A DNA stretch of 64,000 nt from Defluviitaleaceae bacterium (lineage in GTDB: Bacteria; Bacillota; Clostridia; Lachnospirales; WQUN01), in NCBI GenBank assembly GCA_009784025.1, contig WQVK01000003.1, positions 1 to 64,000 of the forward strand. Reading direction: 5' to 3'. Below the pieces are notes generated by a model that saw only the letters and a list, made by a program, of their open reading frames with translations, did no database searches and was not told the DNA's origin. Shown here one piece after another: positions 1-9,448 of this stretch. Positions within the stretch are counted from its first letter, which is position 1; every line of letters begins with the position of its first letter. The position numbers were made by a program, and so were the translations under genes.

Positions 1-80
1 AGCAATTTTGAAGTTACATGAACGCCCTGCACCGACGCAGCGAAGCGTAGGAGGTGCAGTCAGACAGCGTTAGCTGGCTG

Positions 81-116
81 AGTAATTAAACTGGACGATT
101 TTCCAGTTTAATTACT
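81..116. repeat. palindrome agtaattaaactgga/tccagtttaattact
   Basis: Perfect 15-bp arms, 6-nt loop. Confidence 0.8.
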
Positions 117-126
117 ATAGTATAAG

Positions 127-241
127 GGGCTGCCTTACCAAGGGTTTCGCCCTGAACGGTTGTCGATCATCGTTGCGGGCGGTTTTCCCGCAGCGATTAG
201 CGACCTTAGTGAGGGGCGAACACCCTCGGCAAGGCAGCCCC
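127..241. repeat. large nested inverted repeat upstream of trpD
   Basis: ggggctgcctt/aaggcagcccc outer arms; gtcgatcatcgttgcggg/cccgcagcgattagcgac inner arms. Confidence 0.6.
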
Positions 242-272
242 GGGGCATAACACAAAAAAAGGAGATATCGCC

Positions 273-1277
273 ATGATAAAAGAAGCCATTCTAGCATTAT
301 CAAAAAAGCAAGACCTAACCCACCAGCAGGCCGAGGCCGTGATGCACGAAATCATGACCGGCGAGGCCAGCCCAGTGCAAATGAGCGCATACCTTACCGC
401 CCTTAGCCTAAAAGGCGAAACAATCACAGAAATAACCGCATCTGCCTACGGGATGCGCGCCCATTGTGTGCGGCTGTTGCACGACCTAGATGCCCTAGAG
501 ATAGTAGGCACAGGAGGCGACCATTCAAATACATTTAACATATCTACAGCGGCGGCTATTATCACAGCGGCGGCAGGAGTACCCGTGGCTAAACATGGTA
601 ACCGCAGCGCGTCTAGCAAATGCGGCTCTGCAGATGTGTTAGAGGCTCTGGGGGTAAACATAAATATCCCACCAGAAAAATCTGCGGAATTGCTAAAAAA
701 TATAGGCATATGCTTCCTTTTCGCCCAGAATTATCATATTGCCATGAAGTATGTAGCCCCTATCCGCCGGGAGCTGGGCATCCGCACAGTGTTTAACATT
801 CTTGGGCCCCTAACCAACCCCGCCGGGGCAAAAATGGAACTGATGGGCGTGTTCGACCGTGAGCTAGTAGAACCGCTAGCCCAAGTGCTTTGCAACCTTG
901 GGGTAAAAAGCGCAATGGTGGTGCATGGGGAAGACGGCCTAGACGAGATTTCCCTGAGCGCGCCCACATTTGTGTGCGAAGTGAAGGACGGCTGGGTGCG
1001 CTCGTACAGCATCGCGCCAGAGGATTTTGGGCTGGTACGCTGCGGCAAAGAGGATTTACAAGGGGGAGGCCCAGCCGAAAATGCCGCAATATTAAAGGCC
1101 TTGCTACAGGGCGAACGCGGCCCAAAACGCGATGCAGCAGTACTAAACGCCGCCGGGGCAATGTTTGTGGCAGGGCGTCACCCCTCCATAGCCGAAGCAG
1201 TAACCGCCGCCAACAAAGCAATAGACAGCGGCGCAGCCCTACAAAAGCTAGAAGATTTCGTCAAATTTTCTTCCTAA
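273..1277 (+). CDS. trpD: anthranilate phosphoribosyltransferase
   Basis: [17 protein letters not shown] and [21 protein letters not shown] motifs; followed by trpC/F/B/A. Confidence 0.96.
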   Translation: MIKEAILALSKKQDLTHQQAEAVMHEIMTGEASPVQMSAYLTALSLKGETITEITASAYGMRAHCVRLLHDLDALEIVGTGGDHSNTFNISTAAAIITAAAGVPVAKHGNRSASSKCGSADVLEALGVNINIPPEKSAELLKNIGICFLFAQNYHIAMKYVAPIRRELGIRTVFNILGPLTNPAGAKMELMGVFDRELVEPLAQVLCNLGVKSAMVVHGEDGLDEISLSAPTFVCEVKDGWVRSYSIAPEDFGLVRCGKEDLQGGGPAENAAILKALLQGERGPKRDAAVLNAAGAMFVAGRHPSIAEAVTAANKAIDSGAALQKLEDFVKFSS

Positions 1278-1430
1278 CACGCCTGGCGGCGGGCGACACC
1301 GTGAGAATTTTGAGGTTGCTTTAGTTTACGTCTCGCGGCAAGGTTTATAGCCGGTAAGGTGGGAAATTTGCGTCGTTAGGGGCGAGTGGTTAAGTAGCAG
1401 AACCACAATCCGCGCAATTAGCCATCACAC

Positions 1431-1469
1431 CGGAATGAACTAATTACAATCTGTAATTAGTTCATTCCG
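1431..1469. repeat. family-6 palindrome between trpD and trpC
   Basis: Perfect 18-bp arms cggaatgaactaattaca / tgtaattagttcattccg, 3-nt loop. Confidence 0.8.
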
Positions 1470-1496
1470 CAGCAACATATATGAAAGGAGCAAAAC

Positions 1497-2285
1497 ATGA
1501 ACATATTGCAACAAATAGAGGCGCGTACCAAAGAGCGCGTAGCGGCCAGCAAGCGTGTTATGCCGCTAGAAGAGGTTGTCCGCCGGGCGCGGCAGCAGGC
1601 CACCGCCGCCCCTTTCGCCTTTGAAAAAGCCCTGCGGCAAAAGGACATCGCTTTCATTTGCGAGGTAAAAAAGGCCTCGCCTTCTAAGGGCGTAATCGCC
1701 GAAGACTTTCCATATTGCCGCATTGCACAGGACTACGAGGCTGCAGGGGCTGCGGCGGTTTCTGTGCTAACCGAGCCGTATTATTTCCAGGGCAGCGATG
1801 GCTACCTACAAGAAATCGCGGGCTGCGTTGGCCTGCCGCTTCTGCGGAAGGATTTTACTGTGGACAGCTACATGATTTACGAGGCGAAGTTGCTGGGGGC
1901 AAGCGCGGTGCTGCTAATCTGCGCAATGCTGGATACGGCGCAAGTTTCGGAATTTTTGGCAGTTGCCCACGACATTGGGCTATCTGCCCTGGTGGAAACT
2001 CACAGCGAAGCCGAGGTAGAAACCGCCCTGGCCGCCGGGGCAAGGGTGATAGGCGTAAACAACCGCTGCCTAAAAACCTTCCAGGTAGACATAGGCCTAA
2101 GCGGCAGGCTGCGCAAGCTAGTACCGCCAGATGTGATATTTGTGTCTGAAAGTGGCATAAGCAGCCCAGAAGCCGTAGAGCAACTGCGCCAAAGCGGCGC
2201 AGACGCAGTGCTAATTGGCGAAAGCATAATGCGCAGCAGCGACAAAAAGCTAGAAATTGACCGCTTGCGAGGATATTCTTTATGA
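1497..2285 (+). CDS. trpC: indole-3-glycerol phosphate synthase
   Basis: FICEVKKASPSKGVI, LLRKDFTVDSYMIYEAKLLGASAVLLI, VFVSESGI motifs. Confidence 0.96.
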   Translation: MNILQQIEARTKERVAASKRVMPLEEVVRRARQQATAAPFAFEKALRQKDIAFICEVKKASPSKGVIAEDFPYCRIAQDYEAAGAAAVSVLTEPYYFQGSDGYLQEIAGCVGLPLLRKDFTVDSYMIYEAKLLGASAVLLICAMLDTAQVSEFLAVAHDIGLSALVETHSEAEVETALAAGARVIGVNNRCLKTFQVDIGLSGRLRKLVPPDVIFVSESGISSPEAVEQLRQSGADAVLIGESIMRSSDKKLEIDRLRGYSL

Positions 2286-2887
2286 TGCCAAAGGTGAAAA
2301 TTTGCGGGCTTACAACAACCGCAGATATCCAGGCCGCAAACGCCGCCAGGCCAGATTATATCGGCTTTGTGTTTACAGCAAGCCGCCGCATGGTAGATGC
2401 GGCACAGGCAGAAGCCCTGCGGCGTGGCCTATCGCCAGGTATCATCCCAGTGGGGGTGTTTGTAAACGCCCCACCGGCGCAAATTCTATCGCTACTGGCC
2501 GCCGGTGTGATTGACATTGCACAGCTGCACGGCCAAGAGGACGAAGCTTATATCGCCAGCCTAAAGGCAAAAACCGATGCCACCATAATAAAGGCCATCC
2601 CCGTGCAGCAGCTGGGAGATGTGCAGCAATGGCAGCAGTCTGCCGCGGATTATCTGCTGCTGGATCACAAAACTGGTGGCACAGGGCATAGTTTTGATTG
2701 GGATATGATTGGCGAAACCACGAAGCCATTTTTCCTGGCTGGTGGGTTGAGGCCAGAAAATGTGCAAGCGGCAATTAGAAAAACCGCGCCGCATGCAGTG
2801 GATGTAAGCAGCGGCGTGGAGACAGGCGGCGTGAAGGATTTTGGCAAGATGCAAGATTTTGTGGAGAAGGCAAGATGCGCAAAGTAA
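2282..2887 (+). CDS. trpF: phosphoribosylanthranilate isomerase
   Basis: [35 protein letters not shown] motifs; overlaps trpC stop. Confidence 0.95.
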   Translation: MMPKVKICGLTTTADIQAANAARPDYIGFVFTASRRMVDAAQAEALRRGLSPGIIPVGVFVNAPPAQILSLLAAGVIDIAQLHGQEDEAYIASLKAKTDATIIKAIPVQQLGDVQQWQQSAADYLLLDHKTGGTGHSFDWDMIGETTKPFFLAGGLRPENVQAAIRKTAPHAVDVSSGVETGGVKDFGKMQDFVEKARCAK

Positions 2888-2909
2888 AACATCAAAAGGA
2901 GAGAGCAAA

Positions 2910-4094
2910 ATGACAAACGGCCGATTTGGCAAGTACGGCGGGCAGTATGTGCCAGAAACATTGATGAACAACTTACAAGAGCTGGAGAAGGCTTACAATT
3001 TTTATAAAAACGACCCTGGTTTTGTTAGCGAATTGGACGACCTTATGCAGAACTATGCAGGGCGGCCATCACCTCTGTACTTTGCACAAAAGATGACCGC
3101 AGACCTTGGGGGCGCCAAAATTTACCTAAAACGCGAAGATTTAAACCATACCGGCTCCCATAAAATCAACAATGTGCTGGGGCAAACGCTGCTGGCCAAA
3201 AAGATGGGCAAAACGCGCATTATTGCGGAAACAGGCGCAGGGCAGCATGGGGTAGCTTCTGCCACGGCAGCGGCGCTTATGGGGCTAGAATGCGAAGTTT
3301 TCATGGGCAGGGAAGACACCCAGCGGCAGGCGCTTAATGTGTTTCGTATGCAGCTGTTGGGAGCAACCGTCCATGAAGTCACCAGCGGCACAATGACGCT
3401 AAAAGACGCCGTGAACGAAACCATGCGAGAATGGGTATCCCGCATAGACGACACCCATTATGTGCTGGGTTCGGTAATGGGGCCGCATCCGTTCCCTACC
3501 ATGGTGCGGGACTTCCAAAAAATAATCGGTGAAGAAATTGCCACACAGCTGCAAAAGCTAGAAGGCAGGCTACCAGATATGGTTATAGCCTGCGTGGGCG
3601 GCGGCAGCAATGCTATCGGCGCGTTTCATCATTTTATTCCCATGCCACAGGTACAGCTTGTGGGCTGCGAGGCCGCGGGGCTGGGGGTAGAAACCCCACA
3701 AAACGCCGCCACCATGGCCAACGGTAAAGTGGGCATAATGCATGGTATGAAATCATATTTCTGCCAGGATGAATTTGGGCAGATAGCCCCGGTATACTCC
3801 ATTTCTGCCGGGTTAGACTACCCTGGCATTGGCCCAGAACATGCCCACCTGGCAGATATAAACCGCGCACAGTATATTCCTGTAACAGATGCAGAGGCCA
3901 TAAGCGCCTTCGAATATCTTTCTCGCACAGAGGGCATAATCCCCGCCATCGAGAGCGCCCACGCCATAGCCCAAGCCATAAAAACCGCCCCAACCATGCC
4001 CCGCGACAAAATAATTGTAATAAACCTATCTGGCCGCGGCGACAAAGACGTGGCCGCCATAGCCAAGCATAAGGGGGTAGACCTACATGAATAG
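2910..4094 (+). CDS. trpB: tryptophan synthase beta subunit
   Basis: [40 protein letters not shown] motifs; start trimmed to ATG at 2910 behind AAAAGGAGAG. Confidence 0.96.
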   Translation: MTNGRFGKYGGQYVPETLMNNLQELEKAYNFYKNDPGFVSELDDLMQNYAGRPSPLYFAQKMTADLGGAKIYLKREDLNHTGSHKINNVLGQTLLAKKMGKTRIIAETGAGQHGVASATAAALMGLECEVFMGREDTQRQALNVFRMQLLGATVHEVTSGTMTLKDAVNETMREWVSRIDDTHYVLGSVMGPHPFPTMVRDFQKIIGEEIATQLQKLEGRLPDMVIACVGGGSNAIGAFHHFIPMPQVQLVGCEAAGLGVETPQNAATMANGKVGIMHGMKSYFCQDEFGQIAPVYSISAGLDYPGIGPEHAHLADINRAQYIPVTDAEAISAFEYLSRTEGIIPAIESAHAIAQAIKTAPTMPRDKIIVINLSGRGDKDVAAIAKHKGVDLHE

Positions 4095-4863
4095 CAAAAT
4101 TGCAGAAGCTTTTGCCAAAAAGGCCTTTATAGCCTTCATCACAGGCGGCGACCCAGACATTGAAACCACAGAAAAACTAATCCCAACCCTGGAAGCCGCC
4201 GGGGTAGATGTTATAGAAATTGGCATCCCATTCTCAGACCCCATTGCAGAGGGACTGGTTATACAAAAGGCCAGCGAACGCGCCCTGGCCGCGGGCTGCA
4301 CCGTGGATAAACTTTTCGCCATGGTAAGCTGCCTGCGGCAGAAGGTGAAAATCCCCATCGTTTTCATGACCTACGCAAACCCAATCTTCGCCTACGGGGC
4401 AACCCGCTTCATGGCCAACTGCGCCGCCAGCGGCATAGATGGCATTATAGTGCCAGACTTACCCTTTGAAGAAAAACACGAGCTGGCACAAGAATGCAAA
4501 ACCCACGGCATAGCCCAAATTTCTATGATAGCCCCCACATCCCACCAGCGCATAAAAACCATAGCCCGTGAGGCCGAGGGTTTCCTCTACTGCGTATCTT
4601 CCCTGGGTGTAACCGGTATGCGGGCGCAAATAAACACCAACCTGGCAGAAATGATTGCCGAGGTGCGCAGCGTATCCAAAGTGCCATGCGCCATAGGCTT
4701 TGGCATTTCAAGCCCCGCCCAAGCCCGGGAAATGGCCGCCGTAGCAGACGGCGCGATAATAGGCAGTGCGATTGTAAAAATAATCGCAGAGCATGGCCGG
4801 GATTGCGTGCCGTATGTGAAAAAATTCGCAGAGGATGTGGCTGGTGAGATAGCAACCCTATAA
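4087..4863 (+). CDS. trpA: tryptophan synthase alpha subunit
   Basis: [33 protein letters not shown] motifs. Confidence 0.96.
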   Translation: MNSKIAEAFAKKAFIAFITGGDPDIETTEKLIPTLEAAGVDVIEIGIPFSDPIAEGLVIQKASERALAAGCTVDKLFAMVSCLRQKVKIPIVFMTYANPIFAYGATRFMANCAASGIDGIIVPDLPFEEKHELAQECKTHGIAQISMIAPTSHQRIKTIAREAEGFLYCVSSLGVTGMRAQINTNLAEMIAEVRSVSKVPCAIGFGISSPAQAREMAAVADGAIIGSAIVKIIAEHGRDCVPYVKKFAEDVAGEIATL

Positions 4864-4880
4864 ATATGCCGCGACACAAA

Positions 4881-4929
4881 GCCGCCAAATTCAGTTGGTC
4901 GGAAATTCCGACCAACTGAATTTGGCGGC
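4881..4929. repeat. family-1 palindrome downstream of trpA
   Basis: Perfect 49-nt palindrome gccgccaaattcagttggtcggaa-a-ttccgaccaactgaatttggcggc. Confidence 0.93.
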
Positions 4930-5196
4930 TGTTGTGTTTTTATTATGTGACGGTTTTCAGGTAGAGCGACTATATGGCAATTCCACCCCTGCGTTCCAGC
5001 ACAACTTTTGCGCCTGGCCACGAGACGTAACTCAAAGCCACGCAACACCGCCCCACGGCACCGGCCCTCCGCCGAGGAGTTGTTCAAATGTTGAATTTAT
5101 GGTATTCTACATGGTGGGATATTTTCTTAGTAAAATGTCAAAACTAGCGCAATTTTTCCGTTTTGGCGGAAATTATAAAATAAAGGAGCAACCAAA

Positions 5197-6192
5197 ATGA
5201 GTTTTCTGCAAACTGTAAAAGCCCGCGCTAAGGCGCAAATGAAAACCATCGTGCTGCCAGAAGCCCTAGATGCGCGCACATTGAAGGCGACACATCAGGT
5301 GCTGGCAGAAGGCCTGGCCAAAATTATTTTAATCGGCAGTGCGCCCGCAATCCAAGCCGCCGCCAAAGAAGCAGCGGCCGATATTAGCGGCGCAACCATA
5401 ATAGACCCCGCCGCCTACGCAGAGTTTAACAGCCTGGCAGCCAAGCTGTACGAGCTGCGTAAAGCCAAAGGCATGACCGAGGCCGAAGCCGCAAATCTGT
5501 TGAAAGAAAACCCGCTTTTTATGGGCTGTATGCTGGTTAAAGAAGGCCTGGCAGACGGCATGGTGGCCGGCGCTGTGTACAACACAGCAGATGTGTTACG
5601 CCCAGCCATGCAAATTATCAAAACCGCCCCCGGCGTAAGCCTGGTGTCGTCATTCTTTGTAATGGTCGTGCCAAATTGCGAGTTTGGGAACAAGGGCGTG
5701 TTCGTGTTCTCGGATTGCGGCCTGGTGCAAAACCCAGACGCAACCCAGCTTGCCACCATTGCAGAAAGCTCTGCAAATTCTTACCAAGCCCTGCTTGGGG
5801 AAGAGCCAGTTGTTGCGCTGCTTTCCCATTCTACCAAGGGTAGCGCAAAGCACCCAGATGTGGACAAGGTTGTGGAAGCCACAAGAATATTAAAAGAAAA
5901 AGCACCTCATTTGAAGGCAGATGGCGAGTTCCAGCTAGACGCAGCCATAGTGCCGACCATAGGCGCATCCAAAGCCCCCGGCAACGATGTGGCAGGCAAA
6001 GCAAATGTGCTAATCTTCCCAGACCTAGACTCCGGCAATATCGCCTACAAATTAACAGAACGCCTAGCCAAAGCCGAAGCCTACGGCCCAATGACACAAG
6101 GCATAGCCAAACCAATAAACGACCTATCCCGCGGCTGCAGCGCCGAGGATATCGTGGGCGTGGTAGCCATCACCGCACTGCAAGCCCAATAA
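5197..6192 (+). CDS. pta: phosphate acetyltransferase
   Basis: LPEALDARTLKA, FVFSDCGL, LIFPDLDSGNIAYKL motifs; followed by ackA. Confidence 0.95.
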   Translation: MSFLQTVKARAKAQMKTIVLPEALDARTLKATHQVLAEGLAKIILIGSAPAIQAAAKEAAADISGATIIDPAAYAEFNSLAAKLYELRKAKGMTEAEAANLLKENPLFMGCMLVKEGLADGMVAGAVYNTADVLRPAMQIIKTAPGVSLVSSFFVMVVPNCEFGNKGVFVFSDCGLVQNPDATQLATIAESSANSYQALLGEEPVVALLSHSTKGSAKHPDVDKVVEATRILKEKAPHLKADGEFQLDAAIVPTIGASKAPGNDVAGKANVLIFPDLDSGNIAYKLTERLAKAEAYGPMTQGIAKPINDLSRGCSAEDIVGVVAITALQAQ

Positions 6193-6242
6193 GGCCCGCA
6201 GGCTTAAATTTCAACAGACTTCAAAATAAAAGGAGCTATCAT

Positions 6243-7436
6243 ATGAAAGTACTCGTAATCAACGCTGGGTCATCTTCATTAAAATACCAGCTACTTGAGA
6301 TGACCAATGAATCTGTACTGGCCAAAGGCATCTGCGAACGCATTGGCATTGACGGCAAGCTGGTTCATGAAACTGAAAAAGGCAAACATACCACAGAAAG
6401 CCCAATGCCGGACCACGCAGCCGCCATGGCCCTGGTAATTGACACTTTGCTAGATACTAACCATGGCGTAATCGCCAGCAAGGACGAAATCAAAGCCATT
6501 GGCCATAGGGTGGTACACGGCGGCGAAACATTTACCGCAAGCGCGCTTATCAACGACGAAATTGAAGCGGCAATTGAGGCTGTAAGCGACCTTGCGCCGC
6601 TGCATAACCCACCAAACCTTACGGGTATACGGGCATGTAAGCAACATATGCCCACCGTGCCACAGGTGGCGGTTTTCGACACAGCATTCCACCAAACTAT
6701 GCCGCCAAGGGCATTCCTATACGCTATCGAGAATGAATTGTACGACAAGCATAAAATCCGCAAATATGGCTTCCATGGCACAAGCCATAAATATGTATCC
6801 CAGCAAGCCGCAGAATTGCTTGGCAAACCAGCCGCAAGCCTAAAGGTTATCACATGCCACCTGGGCAATGGCGCAAGCATTTGCGCGGTAGACGGCGGTA
6901 AATCTGTGGACACATCCATGGGGCTAACCCCGCTAGAAGGCCTGGCAATGGGCACCCGCAGCGGCGACCTAGACCCAGCCGTGATCCCATTTATCATGGA
7001 AAAAGAAAACCTAACAGCCGCCCAAGTAATCGATGTGCTGAACAAAAAATCCGGCATGTTGGGGTTAAGCGGCGTTTCTAGCGACTTCCGCGACCTAGAC
7101 GCGGCCGCCAAAGAAGGAAATAAGCTGGCGCAGAATGCCCTTGATGTATTCGCCTATCGCGTGGCTGGTTATGTAGGCCGCTACGCCGCAGGTATGAATG
7201 GCGTGGATGCCATTGTTTTCACGGCAGGCATCGGCGAAAACGACACTGGTATTCGCGAAAAAATATGCGCATACCTAACATGGATGGGCGTGGAAATTGA
7301 CCCGGCCTTAAACGCAAAGCGCGGCCAAATGCTGGATGTTTCCACCGCCGCCGCAAAAGTGCGCGTGCTGGTAATCCCCACCAATGAAGAGCTAGTAATC
7401 GCCAGAGATACTAAAAACATCCTAGGTAACATATAG
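6243..7436 (+). CDS. ackA: acetate kinase
   Basis: VLVINAGSSSLKYQL, HRVVHGGE, YGFHGTSHKYVS, TCHLGNGAS motifs. Confidence 0.97.
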   Translation: MKVLVINAGSSSLKYQLLEMTNESVLAKGICERIGIDGKLVHETEKGKHTTESPMPDHAAAMALVIDTLLDTNHGVIASKDEIKAIGHRVVHGGETFTASALINDEIEAAIEAVSDLAPLHNPPNLTGIRACKQHMPTVPQVAVFDTAFHQTMPPRAFLYAIENELYDKHKIRKYGFHGTSHKYVSQQAAELLGKPAASLKVITCHLGNGASICAVDGGKSVDTSMGLTPLEGLAMGTRSGDLDPAVIPFIMEKENLTAAQVIDVLNKKSGMLGLSGVSSDFRDLDAAAKEGNKLAQNALDVFAYRVAGYVGRYAAGMNGVDAIVFTAGIGENDTGIREKICAYLTWMGVEIDPALNAKRGQMLDVSTAAAKVRVLVIPTNEELVIARDTKNILGNI

Positions 7437-7487
7437 TACAACATGATGTAACCCACGGTAAACTCTATCAATGAAAGGACAATTCAT

Positions 7488-7853
7488 ATGTTATCAGCAA
7501 TTATAATAAGCGGAATAATTTGTACTGTTCTGCTGTTACTCATTTCATGGTTAATTTCATTTTTTAACATCGGCTTCCTCACCCTTGGTGTGGACACAGG
7601 TTTTGTGCCGCTGGTTATACTGGCGCTTGTGCTTGGGGTTGTTAACGCCCTGCTTTCGCCGCTGGTTATGGGGCTTTTCAAAAAGGCCAATGGCACAGCA
7701 CTTTTCATTATCTCACTTATAGTCAATGCAGTTTTGCTCGTTTTGGTCGCGCATTTTGTTACAGCTTTAAATATCAACTTCGTTACAGCCTTGGTTGTGG
7801 CCGCGATTCTTTCACTTGTAGCACCTACGGTAACTTCCGCCGGGAAAAACTAA
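7488..7853 (+). CDS. small multi-TM membrane protein (4-TM holin-superfamily-like)
   Basis: 121 aa, hydrophobic with about four TM segments; RBS-like AAAGGA upstream. Confidence 0.7.
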   Translation: MLSAIIISGIICTVLLLLISWLISFFNIGFLTLGVDTGFVPLVILALVLGVVNALLSPLVMGLFKKANGTALFIISLIVNAVLLVLVAHFVTALNINFVTALVVAAILSLVAPTVTSAGKN

Positions 7854-7912
7854 ACCCTCCACCGTGGGTTAGCATCAGCCTTAGCCATCAAAATTCAAAG
7901 GAGATATAAAAA

Positions 7913-8776
7913 ATGATTGTAAACGCAAAACAAATGCTAGAAACCGCCGTAAAAGGCAAATACGCAGTGGCGCAAATTAATATAAATAACCTAGAATGGG
8001 CCAAAGCCGCCATAACCACCGCCCAAGAACAAAAAAGCCCTCTAATCGTGGGTGTTACCGGCGGTGCAGCACGCTATATGGGCAGCTTTAATGTGGTTGC
8101 TGCCATGGTAAAAGCCCTGGACAGGGATCTTGGCATCACCGTGCCAGTGGCCATCCACCTAGACCACGGCAGCTACGAAGAATGCCTAGCCTGCATAGAA
8201 GCCGGCTTCACCAGTATCATGTTCGACGGCAGCCATTTTCCGTTTGAAGAAAATATGAAAAAAACCAGCGAAATGATTTCCCTGGCCCGCAAAAACGGCA
8301 TGACAATTGAGGCCGAAGTGGGCGCGATAGGCGGCGAAGAAGACGGCGTAGTAGGCTCTGGCGACATTGCAGACCCCGAAGAATGCCGTAAAATAGCCGC
8401 CCTAGGCGTGGACTTCTTAGCCGCAGGCATAGGCAATATCCACGGCAGCTACCCAGCAGACTGGCCAGGCCTAGACTTTGATGTGCTAGAGCAAGTATCC
8501 AAAGTTACCGGCGGCATCCCCCTGGTTCTGCACGGCGGCACAGGCATTGAAGAAGACATGATTAAAAAAGCAATATCCCTAGGCGTGGCCAAAATAAACG
8601 TAAACACAGAATGCCAACTAGCCTTCGCCGCAGCCACCCGCGAATACATCGAAGCCGGCCTAGACAAAAAAGACAAAGGTTTCGACCCAAGAAAGCTACT
8701 AGCCCCAGGCGCAGCGGCAATCAAAAAAGCCGTGAAGGATAAATTTGAGTTGTTTGGTTCTGTAGGTAAGGCTTAG
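7913..8776 (+). CDS. fba: class II fructose-bisphosphate aldolase
   Basis: VAIHLDHGSYEECLACIEAGFTSIMFDGSHFPFEEN, LVLHGGTGIEE, INVNTECQLAF motifs. Confidence 0.95.
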   Translation: MIVNAKQMLETAVKGKYAVAQININNLEWAKAAITTAQEQKSPLIVGVTGGAARYMGSFNVVAAMVKALDRDLGITVPVAIHLDHGSYEECLACIEAGFTSIMFDGSHFPFEENMKKTSEMISLARKNGMTIEAEVGAIGGEEDGVVGSGDIADPEECRKIAALGVDFLAAGIGNIHGSYPADWPGLDFDVLEQVSKVTGGIPLVLHGGTGIEEDMIKKAISLGVAKINVNTECQLAFAAATREYIEAGLDKKDKGFDPRKLLAPGAAAIKKAVKDKFELFGSVGKA

Positions 8777-8991
8777 GTTGAGACCGTGAGTGTTGCCAGG
8801 AATGCTTGGGCAAACAGGTTGCGCTTAGTAAAACGCATCGCAGACATCTCTCGTGCAGGCTAGCCTCGTAACGTGTGAAAAAAGTGAGGTAAAAACTTTA
8901 ACATTAGGATATGGATGATGTTGTGGTGAATTAGCTATAATCTTCCACCACGCATGAAGTTGCGAGGGAAGGAATTTGCTCCCATACAGCC

Positions 8992-9033
8992 AAAATAGGA
9001 GGCGACATTATATTTGTCGCCTCCTATTTTTTT
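8992..9033 (+). terminator. intrinsic terminator
   Basis: aaaataggaggcgac-N9-gtcgcctcctatttt followed by T tract. Confidence 0.75.
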
Positions 9034-9035
9034 AA

Positions 9036-9068
9036 CATCAGCTGGTCGGAAAATCCGACCAACTGATG
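9036..9068. repeat. family-1 palindrome
   Basis: catcagctggtcgga-aaa-tccgaccaactgatg. Confidence 0.85.
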
Positions 9069-9074
9069 CCGTAA

Positions 9075-9228
9075 CAATTCCACATAAGAACACTCACATA
9101 GAACGCGAGAAATTCTTGTAAGTCAATGAGCTGAAAGCCGCCGCGCACAGTGGCGTACAAGGCTTTTAGCGACGCAGACTTGCTGGAAATTTACAAGTTG
9201 TATGTGGGCGTTTTCATGTGGGAATTGC
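9075..9228. repeat. family-5 long structured inverted repeat
   Basis: aattccacataagaacactcacat ... atgtgggcgttttcatgtgggaatt with inner cttgtaa/ttacaag and aaagcc/ggcttt pairs. Confidence 0.65.
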
Positions 9229-9387
9229 CATAAACAAAGGATTCTCATTATATTGTTCACATTTCTTCACCAAAAACTCTCTAACACTAACCGCCATATC
9301 ACTTATTTAACTTCACCTTAATACATATGACAAAGCACCCTACCACTTTGCAATAGCCCCGAACCAGCAGTTTTTTAGCAAACAAAA

Positions 9388-9419
9388 AAACACCCCCAAG
9401 GCAAGCCTCGGGGGTGTTT
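9388..9419 (-). terminator. intrinsic terminator of the 9449-12706 gene
   Basis: aaacaccccc / gggggtgttt hairpin; T-run on minus strand (aaaaaaa at 9384-9390). Confidence 0.75.
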
Positions 9420-9448
9420 CTCTAGTTATATCAATTAAGCAGTTATGC

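Noticed and set aside
1-272. T-box leader for the trp genes
   Set aside because: No T-box consensus; the visible structure is simple nested inverted repeats, and trpE/trpG lie outside the window.
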